The position numbers and the translations under genes are program-made. A stretch of 64,000 bases of DNA, from assembly GCF_000092065.1 (NCBI RefSeq), contig NC_009357.1:806001-870000 (forward strand). The letters run 5' to 3'. Shown in pieces: positions 18,356 to 30,700 of the stretch (position 1 is the first letter of the stretch; every line of letters starts with the position of its first letter). The stretch comes from Ostreococcus lucimarinus CCE9901 (Eukaryota; Chlorophyta; Mamiellophyceae; Mamiellales; Bathycoccaceae). The notes below the pieces were generated by a model. It was not told the origin of the DNA and did not search any database. It was given only the letters and a program-made list of their open reading frames with translations.

Positions 18356-18832
18356 TTAGACGTTGGTGTCGTCGCCCGTCGTCTTCGCGTCGTCGTCGTC
18401 GCCCGCCTCGCGCAGCGTCACCACGCACGTCACCGCATCGCGCGCGCGCGCGTCGTCACCGTTCTCGATCGTCTCGTCGTCGTCGTCGTCGTCGTCGTCG
18501 CGCGTCTCGATCGCGATCATCACCTCGCCTCCCGGCATCGCGAACGCCGCGCATCGCCCCCTCCACGCCTCGTGCGCGCGTTCCTTCTCCTCCAGCGCCC
18601 TTCGCCGCGCCTCCGCCGCCGCGCGCGCCTCCATCGCCGCCGCGCGCGTTTTCGCGCGCTTCACTCGGCACAGGCACACCAGCATCCACGCCACGACCGC
18701 CATCAGCGCGGCGGCGACGACGAACAGCATCGCCCCGCCGTCGTCGTCGCGCGGCGGCGACCGCGCGACCGCGTCCGCGCGCGTCGCGTTCGCGCTCGAC
18801 GCGCGCGGCGCGTCGACGACGCTCGTCGACAT
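18356..18832 (-). CDS. small single-pass membrane protein, unknown function
   Basis: A 158-residue open frame. A short N-terminal segment with a possible N-glycosylation site (NAT) precedes one strong transmembrane helix (MLFVVAAALMAVVAWMLVCLC). A basic Ala-rich helix follows (RVKRAKTRAAAMEARAAAEARRR). The C-terminal tail contains eight consecutive Asp and ends acidic. No family is recognised. It overlaps, in another frame of the same strand, the far end of the open frame of the ALMT/FUSC-like gene. The protein-like composition favours this frame here. Confidence 0.55.
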   Translation of the reverse strand: MSTSVVDAPRASSANATRADAVARSPPRDDDGGAMLFVVAAALMAVVAWMLVCLCRVKRAKTRAAAMEARAAAEARRRALEEKERAHEAWRGRCAAFAMPGGEVMIAIETRDDDDDDDDETIENGDDARARDAVTCVVTLREAGDDDDAKTTGDDTNV

Positions 18833-20231
18833 CGCGCGCGCGCGTCGTCGTCGGTCGTCGCGCGCGCGTCGCGGCGCGCGCGTGTGACGACCGTCGCGCG
18901 GTCGGTGTCGACCCGAACGGCAGGCGAAGCGACGTTTTCGACGACGAAACGGCGCGCAGTGGGCAAACAGTGCGACGCGAACGATGGGCGCGGTCGGTCG
19001 CGGTCGACCGCCCGCTTCCACGGGTGACATTCCACGACGACGCGGGCGGGACGACGGCACGGTCGACGACGGAACGACCGACGCCGACGCGGACGGCGGC
19101 GCCGACGGTGCGGGAGGCGGAGGCGCGGGCGCGGAGGTGGCGGACGCGACGCTCGACGCGCGCGCTCGCGGCGACGGAGCGGTCGGCGAGGGAGAGGACG
19201 GGGACGACGACGGGAGGTTTGGTGGTGGCGATCCCGTCGGCGTCGTCTTCGCCGACGACGGTGGTCACGACGGTCCATTCGTTGAGGTACGCGTCGAGGG
19301 AGGCGGAGAGGACGCCGGCGTAGCGAACGCTTCGATCCGGGTTGGTCGTCGACGGCGCGAGGAAGCTTTGCTCGCGGCGCCTTTCGATTCGCGACGCCTC
19401 TCCGCTCGTTCGTCTCGGCACGGCGCGTCTGATGCGCGCAGACAAGGTCAAATCGTGAAACATGAGTGAGCTCGTGGAGTGCGTCAACAGCGTTTTGACG
19501 ATGAGCAAAGATTCGACGATCCAGCGAGAAAGCGAGACGAGGATTTCACGTAGCTCTTCGTCTTCGCTCGCGACGCCGACGAACTCTTCGTCCATCGTAT
19601 TCACCTGTAAAGCGGTGATGACGGATGAGATCCTCATTAATTCTTTCAGCAGATTCGTCCAAGCGGTCGTTTGAAAGTACTGGCGCCTCACGCTCTCGCG
19701 TAAATACGCCTCGGCGCTTGCGGGGTACAGGAGCGCTTGCGCGGCGGAGATGCTCTTGGCGATCGCGACGCACTCGTCGAGCTTCACCTCGCGAATGTCG
19801 TCTCCTTCGCTGATGTGATTCATCGTCAGCGCGTGATACGCGCTCGAGAGACTGCCGACGATGACGCCGGTTTGTAATCGTAACGTCTTACGCGCGTAAT
19901 TCGGAAACACCACGCGCGACGTCGCGACGATGATGACGCACCCCAAAGCCACGTGAACCGTGCGCCACAGCGCCGTTTCGAAACTGTGAGAAATCACGTT
20001 GTCCCCCGCGACGACTTTCCAGCCGTCGTTCACGACGATTAAAAACGTGAGCATGAAAATCAACCACGCGTACCCCGTCTTCGGCGATTTCGCCGTGTGA
20101 AATCTGCCAAACATCACGATACCACCGCTCAGAATCGCCCCAGCCAAGTTCTGCTTCCACCGTCCACCGACGGCGTCGACGACGTACGAGAAAACCGACC
20201 CGGTCGACGCCCCGCCGATCGTCCCCGCCAT
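18456..20231 (-). CDS. ALMT/FUSC-like membrane protein, C-terminal limit uncertain
   Basis: From the ATG at 20231, four hydrophobic segments in the first 150 residues (ILSGGIVMFGRF, YAWLIFMLTFLIVV, VHVALGCVIIVATSRVVF) match the second half of the aluminium-activated malate transporter / fusaric-acid-resistance membrane domain. A long helical cytosolic region with LKELMRISSVITAL and VESLLIVKTLLTHSTSS follows. The first helices of a complete ALMT are absent, and the gap to the divergent RlmN start is only 86 bp, so the protein is short at its N-terminus. The frame stays open to 18456, but the last 200 or so residues are Arg-rich low-complexity and overlap another frame. The true end is probably upstream of about 18840, perhaps through an undetected intron. 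Confidence 0.6.
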   Translation of the reverse strand: MAGTIGGASTGSVFSYVVDAVGGRWKQNLAGAILSGGIVMFGRFHTAKSPKTGYAWLIFMLTFLIVVNDGWKVVAGDNVISHSFETALWRTVHVALGCVIIVATSRVVFPNYARKTLRLQTGVIVGSLSSAYHALTMNHISEGDDIREVKLDECVAIAKSISAAQALLYPASAEAYLRESVRRQYFQTTAWTNLLKELMRISSVITALQVNTMDEEFVGVASEDEELREILVSLSRWIVESLLIVKTLLTHSTSSLMFHDLTLSARIRRAVPRRTSGEASRIERRREQSFLAPSTTNPDRSVRYAGVLSASLDAYLNEWTVVTTVVGEDDADGIATTKPPVVVPVLSLADRSVAASARVERRVRHLRARASASRTVGAAVRVGVGRSVVDRAVVPPASSWNVTRGSGRSTATDRAHRSRRTVCPLRAVSSSKTSLRLPFGSTPTARRSSHARAATRARRPTTTRARDVDERRRRAARVERERDARGRGRAVAAARRRRRGDAVRRRRRADGGRGVDAGVPVPSEARENARGGDGGARGGGGAAKGAGGEGTRARGVEGAMRGVRDAGRRGDDRDRDARRRRRRRRRDDRER

Positions 20232-20317
20232 GACGCCGTGACGACCGCGCGTCGGCGCCGCGCGGTGACGCGAAACGAACCGGCGGCGGCGCTCGACGCC
20301 CGACACCGCCGCGCGCG

Positions 20318-21631
20318 ATGCCGCCGCCGCGCGACGCGCGCCGCGGGGTGTTCGAACGCGACGCGCTCGTCGCGTTCGTGCGCGAACGCGCGTCGTGCGA
20401 CGCGGAAAAGGCGGAGAAACACGCGAAGACGCTGCGACATCGCTGCGCGGTGGCGTGTCGCGGCGGCGCGATGACGCTCGATGACGTCGAGAACGTGCGC
20501 GCGCTGGGGCTGCCGCGCGCGGTGGTGGACGCGCTGAGAGCGAACTTTGTGCTGTACACGACGAAAGTGCGACACGAGTCGCGGTCGGGGGATGGGACGA
20601 CGACGAAGATGATCGTGGAGCTCGCGGGCGGGGACGTCGTGGAGGCGTGCGTGATGCGACACGCCAAGGGAAGGACGACGCTGTGCGTGAGCTCGCAGGT
20701 CGGATGTAAGATGGGATGCACGTTTTGCGCGACGGGAACGCTCGGAGAGCTCGGGAATCTGAGCGCGGGGGAGATTTGTGAACAGTTGGCGCACGCGAGT
20801 CGAGGCGACGCGGTGAGAAACGTCGTGTTCATGGGGATGGGCGAACCGTTGAATAATTACAGAAACGTGATCGACGCGATCGAGGCGATGACGAGCGATA
20901 AGGGGTTTGGATTGTCGCCGGCGAAAATAACGGTGAGCACGGTGGGGGTGATTCCGAGGATGCGGACGCTGCGGCGAGACGCGCCGGGGACGCGCTTGGC
21001 GCTGTCGCTGCACGCGCCGAACCAGGCGCTGAGACAAAAGATTGTGCCGACGGCGACGGCGTACAAATTGGAGGATTTAATGGCGACTTTGGATGAGCAC
21101 ATGGCCAGTGGACCAAAGATGAAGACGATGATCGAGTATTGCGTCTTGGGAGGCGTGAACGACGACGAGGCGTGCGCGCGAGAGCTCGGCGCCCTGTTGC
21201 GCGGTAAGGAGGTAATCGTGAACTTGATACCGTTGAACCCGACGGATACGCCGGCTGGGCACGTGCCGCCGACGCGCGAGGCGGTGCAAAAAATGTTGGA
21301 AATTTTGACGTCGCCGGAGTTCGATTTGTTCACCACCGTGCGTCACGAGATGGGGCAAGACATCGCCGGGGCGTGCGGGCAACTCGCGCTAAAGACGCCC
21401 GATGCGCCGGACATGGAGGACATGATTGCGCCCAAGAAAAAGACGCGTGCGGTGGCGAAGAAGTTCAAATCATCATCTTCGTCAACGAAATCACCCGAAG
21501 AATTAAGTATTTCGTCTTCGGTGGTGCCATCGCGAGATTGGTCTCGAGTCGAGTGCGCGCTCGTCGCCGCCACGGCGTTGAGCGCCGTCGTCTTGGCGGT
21601 GACGATATCGAACCGAAAAGCCCGAGCGTAG
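20318..21631 (+). CDS. rlmN: RlmN-type radical SAM RNA adenine-C2 methyltransferase with C-terminal membrane anchor
   Basis: A 437-residue protein. The radical SAM cluster motif CKMGCTFC (CX3CX2C) is at 130-137, with MGMGEPLNNY and STVGVIPRM as in RlmN. The second catalytic Cys is in AGACGQLALK near residue 353. RlmN methylates A2503 of 23S rRNA and some tRNAs in bacteria; algal and plant homologs are organellar. The unusual part is the tail after about 380: a Lys/Ser-rich linker (KKKTRAVAKKF) and then a hydrophobic helix (VECALVAATALSAVVLAV) with a short basic end, which looks like a tail anchor. No clear N-terminal transit peptide is seen. Confidence 0.9.
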   Translation: MPPPRDARRGVFERDALVAFVRERASCDAEKAEKHAKTLRHRCAVACRGGAMTLDDVENVRALGLPRAVVDALRANFVLYTTKVRHESRSGDGTTTKMIVELAGGDVVEACVMRHAKGRTTLCVSSQVGCKMGCTFCATGTLGELGNLSAGEICEQLAHASRGDAVRNVVFMGMGEPLNNYRNVIDAIEAMTSDKGFGLSPAKITVSTVGVIPRMRTLRRDAPGTRLALSLHAPNQALRQKIVPTATAYKLEDLMATLDEHMASGPKMKTMIEYCVLGGVNDDEACARELGALLRGKEVIVNLIPLNPTDTPAGHVPPTREAVQKMLEILTSPEFDLFTTVRHEMGQDIAGACGQLALKTPDAPDMEDMIAPKKKTRAVAKKFKSSSSSTKSPEELSISSSVVPSRDWSRVECALVAATALSAVVLAVTISNRKARA

Positions 21632-21740
21632 CACTAGCGATGTAATTTTACAAGTAGGATAGGAAATCAAATGTGTCGCTGAGTTTCGCGAGAACTCACA
21701 TCGTCGGCGTCGGTTAAGTGATTGTGCATCAAATCGTCCA

Positions 21741-24700
21741 TCAAATCATCGCCCGGTCGTCGTCGCCGTGCGCGTCGAGCACATCCAAAGCAAAACGTCC
21801 ATCAGGACAATCTCGAGACCTAGTCGCTATGAACGTTCGACCGAGGTTGTCAATAGACCACATGCTTGCGTTTTCAAAATGCTTACGATCCGATCGTCGC
21901 ATCGTTTCGTCCACTTCGGGCATCCACGACGCGTCGTCGTCGAACGGAGCCAACGTGAGGAAATCCGTTCGTACGCACGTGACCAGGTCTTTCTTGGGCG
22001 GTTCGACACCTTTGACGACGACGGCACCAAGGGCGCGGAATCTCGCGGGAGCCACGGGCATCCACACCGTAAAATCGGACTGCTCGCGATATATGAGCTC
22101 AAATCGAACTGGTGGACTGAGCACAACGCTGTTGCCGCCGCTTCGTAAAACCATACTCACAGGCTCGGACGGAGGATTTGTGCCACCGATGACGTGACCG
22201 AACGCGATGTACTTATCTACTGGTGGGATGGGTGCCCAAAAACACGTCTGACCTCGGCTTACCACGCATTTCCAGTTGACACAAGGCATGTATGGAGGAA
22301 GAGGTTCGCCGTCGTCGTCGTACTCGTCCTCATCAAACTTTGAGTTTGATCGTCGCGTCATTTCGTCTGCAATCATCGCCGTCAGCTCCTCCGGTTGATT
22401 CGTACCAGGAGTCGTTTTGATCACACGTGTGATTCGTTGCTTTTCGAAAAGTCGCTTCTTTCGACTGTACTCTTTTAGGTGCAGTACACAATTCGCCGGG
22501 GCTTGCACTTCGACGTGAAGTAACTCGTGCCATCCCACGTGCCAAAGGGCGACGTACTTGTCTGCCGCCGTTCGTTTCAACGTCACCACGCGCTGATCGG
22601 TGAGAACGATCAAATAAGCCCTCGAGTTGACCTCAACGCTTCCGAGATACTTGTCTCGGCCGTAGTACCCTTTGTGTGTGAACACTTCATCGATTCCACC
22701 GCCCAACTTTCCTCGCTCGGCGGTCCGCAATGCGCGCTGCGAGCGCGCGGCGTTCGCGTCGTACGTGCGCAAAATACCGTCGGCATGCTGAGCGCGAGGT
22801 TCCCGAATTCGATGTTGCGGCGCCGACGAGTTAACGCCAAGCGCACTTTTCACTCCATCGACACCCGACGCAATACCTTCCGCAGTTCGACCTACGGCGG
22901 CTAAACCGCCGGCGATGGGTTGCGTCACGGCTCCAACCAAACCTTTACCGACACCTTTGACGAAGCCAAGCGCGCCGCCTTTCGTAGCACCTTCGATCGG
23001 TTTTCGGAAAACCCCGGTAAAACCTCGGAAGACGCCCTTGGCGAGCATCTCGGTGCCGGAAGCTAAACCATTTTTGATGGAATCAGCCTTTTGGGCGTCG
23101 GGTCCAAGCGTAGCGTTCATAGAGTGCGAAAACTTTTTGTCAAGACTTAAAGCGGCGACTCCCGCGGACGCCTGACTAAGCGCCTGTGAAAACGAGTCCA
23201 AAACATCGACACCGACGAGCAACAAGAGTGCTTGTCTGGCGACTTGTCGAGAGTAAGAATCCGATATCATCCTCATGAAGGCTTGCTCGAGCGTGCGCAC
23301 TCTCCTTACTCGAAGCGCATGCAGATACAATTGACCGTCATCGATGTTTACGAAAGCCATGCCAGCCATAAAAGCAGGCATCGCGTGCTTCGGCCTTGAA
23401 TAAAGCGCAGAACGGAATCGCAATCGCAATTTCAGTTCACTCACGTGGAAGCTACCGATAGCTATCGGAAGGTTGACGACTTCGAGACGTTCTCCTCCAT
23501 CTTTTGATGACGTCGTGTTCATCACCTCTGAAAAGTTTACCAGTCGCCAAATGAGCGGTTCGTGCACGGCGAGTTGCACGTCAAGCGGAGCGAAGGTAAC
23601 GTCGATGAATGGATAAATGCGCATTTCCAACCCAGCAGATGTCTTGGTGACCACTTTAACGGTCAAGAATGAATGTTCTCGCGTGTCCCCAAGCAAACGC
23701 ACGACGACAGGATACTGAGAGCCATCATTCATATCGTCGACTTGTAATGATTTCACCGTGAGTGCCATGCGTTCAATTCCCCCACCGACGCCTGAGAGAT
23801 ACTCGAAACCAACGCCACTGGTAGTGCAATTGATAATTTCACTCATCGCACCATCGACAATAGCAAGGCTGCTTTCTGTGATAAGCACTGAGATGCGCGA
23901 CTCCGTCGAGCTCGCGCGGCTTGCGGAGACCAAATGCTTGGAGACTGTCGAGCTGCCGTATGACTTGATACGCACAATACGCCTTCCTCTTCTTAACCGA
24001 CGGGTGACCGGCAGGAAATTGAAGTAAACTGAATCACCACCGTCAATGTCGAGTTCCGCCGTCGTCTTCAGCTCGATCTTTGGTACGGGCAAACCGGGCA
24101 ACATTTCGTTCTCTGTTCCGAGATCCAAGTGGTCGAAATCATAGACGCGTTGAATCGAACTTTGAAACGAGCCTTTCTGAAGCACTCGCACTGCAAGTTT
24201 TCTCGCATCTCGCGGTCGAGACCACGCGAAAGCTTTCGCTGATTGCGGAGGTACCACGATCCACGCTTCCAAATTGTCTTCAATCGCACAAGCTTGTCTG
24301 AAGGCGACGAAATCGACATCGCTGGCGTTCTCAATGAGAATGTTTGCGGTGAAACGAGGTTCGATCGCACAGCTGACTCTTGACACTCCGAGTTTTGACG
24401 TATCCAAATGTAAACTCAACAAATCGAACTCTTCGGGATTGACTGAACTCCGTATCGGGATTTTCATGGAATCCTTGATCGTCTTGATGCCGTACAAGTC
24501 TATCGGAGCAGACCATTTTGCGTGTGGAAGTTTGATTCGAACCAAACCGTCGTCGTTCGCGGTTTGCATCTTCAGAGGCACGGTGATATCAGTCGCCTTC
24601 AAAATTAGTGCGGAAGCGTCTTTGTCATCAGAACTTTGAGCCAGCAAAATATCCATGCCAGTTTGATTCGTAACCGTACATCGCGGCTCAATGAAAACAA

Positions 24701-27700
24701 CCTGCGCGCCCTCCTTCGAGTATTCACTGCCAGTTTCCATTCGCACCGTGAGAGAGTAGAAAGAACCATCTTTGCAAAGTGCTCGCACGACGACGGCGCC
24801 ACGAAGAAGTTCGCGTTCATCTATGGGAATGCCAGGCGATAAATGTACGTGAGCGTTCGAATTGTCGATGCCAACTTCAAGCATGATTACTTGGTTCTCC
24901 TTTGGCGCTTTGCGAATCGCGCAATGATGAAGCGATTGAATGCCTCTCTTGGATTTTGGAGCGTAAGTTTCGACCATTTTGACTTTAGAAATAGACGAAT
25001 CCTCATCCGTTGACGGTATTTCCATCGTCGAAGTTCTAATGGCGAGATTGACACCGCTTTTGTTCACTATGATCAAGGATGCGGAGAAAACTGTTTTGCG
25101 CGCAGAGCGCGAGAGGAAACCAAAGTCAGTGCGTGCGTCCAAAACCGCAGTCCTTCCGTCTGAGCTCCGCAAATTCACTTCATCTAACGAAGTCGCATCA
25201 TCATCAGTTTTGACTGCATCAGTTAATGGCATTTCGAAAGCATCAAAAGCATCCAGTGTTCCGGCTGACGCCAACGCTTCGACCGCCATCGGGGACACTG
25301 GTATCAAACGTCTCGGAGGAACCATGACTTCGAAACCATCATCAAGCGCGAGACGCAAGTAATACGGCGTTTCAGGATGCACACTGTGTATCGGTAGAGA
25401 GTTCCAAGGGGTGATGGTCGCAGTGCTTATCGCCTTGACGCTCAGCGGTGTATCTACTTGTCCTTGAAACACAGTCAGCGTCATCGTATGCGGAGAATGA
25501 TTTGTGATGATGTGCGGAGCGCCGGCAGTGATTTTCCACTCCATTGCCTCTGGGTTGAGGTTGTAATATCCGTCTTCCAATAGCTCACAGTCTTCGAAAC
25601 CTGTACCATCATCTGCAGCTTTACAGTCAGGTGTGACCGCGTCGGCTTCGACTTGAATGCCGATGAATCTGTTTTTACCCTCAGCGTCGGTTGTGCAAGC
25701 AATTTCGGCGCCTTCCATGGCACTATGAATCATACAAGACCACGTGCTTCCATGGTCGTCGACATTTGCCCCCCATGATGATTGTCCTCGCAATGTGATG
25801 TTACGCACAAACAGTTCCGCTCGGGCATCCGGTCCAATAATCGCGGGAATCAATCCCACGGTTTCATTTGGCTTGACGACAACACTCTGACGAAGCGCAG
25901 CGTCATCTTCGGCGTCGAGCACGACTGGTCGATTTTCTTCGATAGGCACTCGTCGACGAACCCAGCGACGCATGCGCACCATAGATAAAGGGCCTTGCTG
26001 TCGGTTGTCGCTAAACGGATATTTCAGATCTGGTAAATTTATCGCGTATGCCCAGCCTTCCGAATCGGTGTTTTCACCGACGTGCACTTCCCACTGGCCG
26101 TCCCACTTGAAATCTGCAGGCAGCAGTCTTGTAGTGAACTCGTCGATTGAGTTCGTGCTGTTAGCTCCTTGACCGTTTGACCACGCTTTGCGTTCGGTGG
26201 GAATCAAATGTTTTGACGAAAAACCAGCGAGGGGTATTCTGCGCTGATTCTCGAAAACTTCTTCGTAGATGCGTTTTGGTCGTTTCTTCGTCGACGCACG
26301 ACCTGGTTTGTCATCGGGATGCATTCCCGCCGGACAAATACAAACTTCAATGTCATTTGACGTAGTGTTTATGAACGTGGCCATCGGTTTGAACGTGCAA
26401 ACGCTCGGACCAGAGGATTTTGCGATGCACCGGGAAGACTTTCCATCAATAATTTGTGCCGCATTCCACACGCGAGCGTCAATCGATTTCCATGGACCGT
26501 GAGGTGCAAAAGCTATGCAAACTTCAGAATCACCTTGATTCGAATCATCATTGCTCGCATGCTCACGCTTGCTGTCTAATTCTACAAACTCGACTCGCAC
26601 CTTCACTTCGAGCGAACCGTCGTCGTCCACGAGCGGAACTTTAATGACGCCTTCACCAATGTGAGAACGCTCTCCCGACACCGTCAGATTGCTGAAGAAA
26701 GACGCTAAAGTCATAGATTTTGTGGCGACACCATTCTCTGAGGATTCGATGTTGTGATCATCAGCAATGACCAATGTCACTAACACATCTTTCGCGTACT
26801 CTCGCCAGTGCGTCTTTGATGCGCGCGTGACGCGCGGAATGATTTGAAATTCTTCATTCCAATTGATGCGTGAATTTTGTGAATTCGACGTGATAGCGCG
26901 AGTTGTCACCTTGGTAGAGCCAAGACCGTCTGGAAACTCGAATATCATGCTCGCAACGATTTGCGACATTTCATCGTCAGTAGGGACATCGGCGGAAATC
27001 AGATGAATGTTTGCGGACCATTTCGCTCGCACCGGCATCTTTTCACTATTCTGCGATGATGTCAAAGGCGACGACGTGTCGTCTATCGGCAACGCGTATG
27101 ATTCAACATGTCGATTTGCTGTTCGAATCTCGCGTGATTCTCCAGGCTTGAGACAGACAGCCTCCGACGAGCCAACCCGCAAATACACGTCTTGATTCAC
27201 AAGGTGATTGTCGTAACGAATAGAGTCTTCATCGGCTGCCCGAAGTTCTGACACACCACTGGCGACCATAGTTGTCTGGTCTTGCCACTCACTCCAACGC
27301 AACATCGATGCTACGAATCTCTGCGAAACTGTCATGCAAAGAGGCGTGACGGTCTTTACTTGCACCGCCGTTCCTGCTGGCGCGGATTCATCGCCTGTAT
27401 CGCTGTACGAGAATTTCAAATAAGAATTCGTCGCATCAATGACGGGTTCCCAAACGTTGCGAGAACTGTTATAAGAGGAAACTGCTACGTTGAACATGGT
27501 GTTTCCATCCATACGCGTAGATGTACCGTTAACAACGAACGCAGTGTCTGACAAAGTGGCGCAGATGAGCGGGTATGAAAACGCCTCTCGCTCGAGTAGT
27601 ACAAGACTCACTCGCGGCATTGAAATCTTGAGAGAAACGTTCGGATCTTTGCCTTTTGACTTGTTCGCCCTGGCTCGAACGTAATCTAAAACAGATTGCC

Positions 27701-30700
27701 GCGGACGGAACTGTCGTGGAGCGATTGCTTTGTCTAGCTTCGAGAAATGAAATAACCCCCACCGCGGAAGCTGATCGAGAGGTGCATCCGGATCCGAACT
27801 CCACAACTGACAGTGCGAACTATGCGCGCTCCAGAGCGCGTCTTGAACGAATATCGCGTCATGCGCCAACTGAGTTGGGTCAGTACATATCCCCTTTCTC
27901 GAAACTTCAATAGCCAAGTCTTGACGTAAGCACGCGCAAGTGGTCAGTTGCGGTGGGTTTTTAGTGTCATTTGTTACGACGTCGCCACAGGAAACGTAAC
28001 CTTGCGGATTAATTGGACGCCACACGGCGTGCGTTCCGCTATCGCCTTGGCGTATGGACCCAACCAATACGAATCCGATCGGCGAAGCGATAATGTCGCT
28101 ATCTTCTGCCACTGCGAGCACACCTGCAGTCGGCGGTTCTGGCCCAGCGATGAGACAGTCGCCGAGCGATACGTATCCTTGCGGCGGTCGGGGGCGCCAA
28201 ATCGACGCCTGGCGACTTCCTTCCGGTTTTTCGTCTGACCATAAAATTTTGAAGTCATACGTCGTCACTGTTTGTAGCATATCTGTACTGTCCATCGAAA
28301 TATTATCTTCTAAAATCTGCTCGGCGTCTGCGATGAGTGGAAACGGTTCGGGTAGCAAGGGCGACGACAAGTCCGCCGCCGTCATGGGATCGAAACCGTC
28401 TGCAAATGCCTGAAAAGTTCGTGGTCCGTTTTTAACTTGTCTTAGATACGCGGATGACGTCTTGTGCGAAATGCACGCACTGTAGTACGCCTCGTTGACA
28501 ACCTCAGCGCGCATGCATCGCATCACATCGAGAGGTGGTGGCTCTTCGTCGGAGGTCACAACGCATCCGAGCGAACAGTACCCGTCCGGAGGAATTGGGC
28601 GCCAAACCACCGACTTTTGCGTTTCACCTTCAAACGCACACATGCGGTGAAACTCTACCGGAGCTTTCGTCAAACCATCAGCGTCTGTGATGACTACGAC
28701 TGGTCGCGTGGGCGGCGTTTCGTCGAGAGTCACGCAGTCGCCTAAGAGCGTAAATCCGGGCGGCGGAACAGGACGCCAGAAAAATGCACCACCTTCTCCT
28801 CCACCTACGCGTACGAAAGTTGAGCATGAGACAGTTTGGTTATACAAACCAGTTGACTGAAGCGTTGCCGTGAACCCTTTGGAGAGCGAAGTAAGTCGCT
28901 CGATAGACTGTGCGTCGAGGACAAAATCAGCGTCTGTGGCTCGCATCATCATTTCCATATCGTCCGCCGTCGCCTGCATGCGTCCGTCTATGTCGATCGG
29001 TCTTAGCACGATACTGGAGTCGAACATGTTTCCTTTTGAGCTCCATTCACTCACCGCGACCTGGAACTGCGTGAACGCAAACGCGGCATCTTGCTTGCTC
29101 TCGGCGGAGGTATATTGAAATTCTGCGTCGGTGCGCATGCGCAACACATAATCCGCTGCTCCGCTTGAGGTATCTAAGAAAATAAGCTCAACTCCAGGCA
29201 TCGACGCCTTGACGTTGTAATCGAACGAAGAAGTTCCCGCGGTAGCGAGGGAGTTCTCACTTCCGCGCCGCGACTTGGTACGATTTTCGTGTACAATGAC
29301 GACACCATCCACCTCTTCCGCGCTCAATTGAGAATCCGCCTCCAACTGCACGAAGTCACTCAGCTCGGAGCCGATCGGGATGATGATTCGCACATTCGTC
29401 AGCTTGAGGTGCCTCGCCGCAGCAATATATATCAACGGCGTGTTTGAAACGTGGAAGACGAGCTCGCGCCCATTGCCATTCAACTCCACTTCTTTGGCTC
29501 CCTCGGGTGCGTTGCAAAGGATGCGCGTCGACGAGCTCAAGTCGAAGTCTTCCTCGAGCGTCAAGGACGCCCGTGTTCCGAAATTCAAGTCTTGCCTCAA
29601 GCGAGCGTTCACAAGTCCTGATTCAGATTCGTCTTCTGATGTATTCGAGAAGAAGTTGTAGATTGCCAAGCCGAATTGCGGATCGTACATCATTCTGCAA
29701 TCTTGGAAAAAGACGTCGCAGTCGTAAGACGTTGACGATTGCTTTGCGTCGACGCGAAACAAAGTCTTGGTAGAAGTCGAGCCATGACTCGACCCAAACA
29801 CTTGTTGGGCTCTCGTCGGAATCCCGACTCTTAAATCATTCAGCGCTAAGTCCGGGCAGATCACTGAAACAGACATCTCGCCGTCTTTGTCCTTCCTGTA
29901 GCCGACGTGCATATTGTCAATTTGAAACGCCGCGAGGGGTTTATTTCGTTTCGGTTTGGCCGAAGCAAATGTCACCATTCGCATTTTATTCACGTTCATC
30001 GACATCAGCATGTATGGTGCGCCGAACTTATCGTTTAAATTGCCCGACTCGACGGAAACAATTTCAGCAATTTGGTATAAAGGCTGCGGGACGGGGACAA
30101 CTTCTGCAAAATTTTCCACGGAAAGTGCTGTGAGGACCCGATATTCAAAATCGGACATTTCGACTTTCGTTTCGTTCAAAAAATCAACGACAATCTCGTA
30201 GCTCGGCGATCGACTTTTCGGGTCCCATTTCGGGCTACGAACATAGACATCGAGCGCCATGTCGCGCTCCGGAATCATGGACGTCGTCTTTTTAAATTTG
30301 TCCCACACACAAGCCGAGCAACGAAAAAATGAAACGTTCGTTGAATCCAAGAGCACGGCTCCCACATCTAAATGCGACTTACCTCCTTCCCATTTTAGTT
30401 TATTGTTAACCCTTATGCACTCGGCATCCATAGAAAACGCTTGATCGGAGGTGCTGCTTCGTGGAAAGATGAGTTCAGGCCTCTCCATTTCGACGGCGTA
30501 AATCATCGTGAAAGGCCTCGGGTCGCCTCGCCGCAACAGCTCTGCATTTCTCTCCGACTCTGGAAGTGCACTTACAGGGAGTGGTGGTGGTGTAAACATA
30601 GACGTATATCCCATCAGTTTCTGGATGAATGCATACATGACAATCATCTTGACATCATGGAATTTGACGCGAACGTCGTATTCGTATCCTGGGAAGTTTG

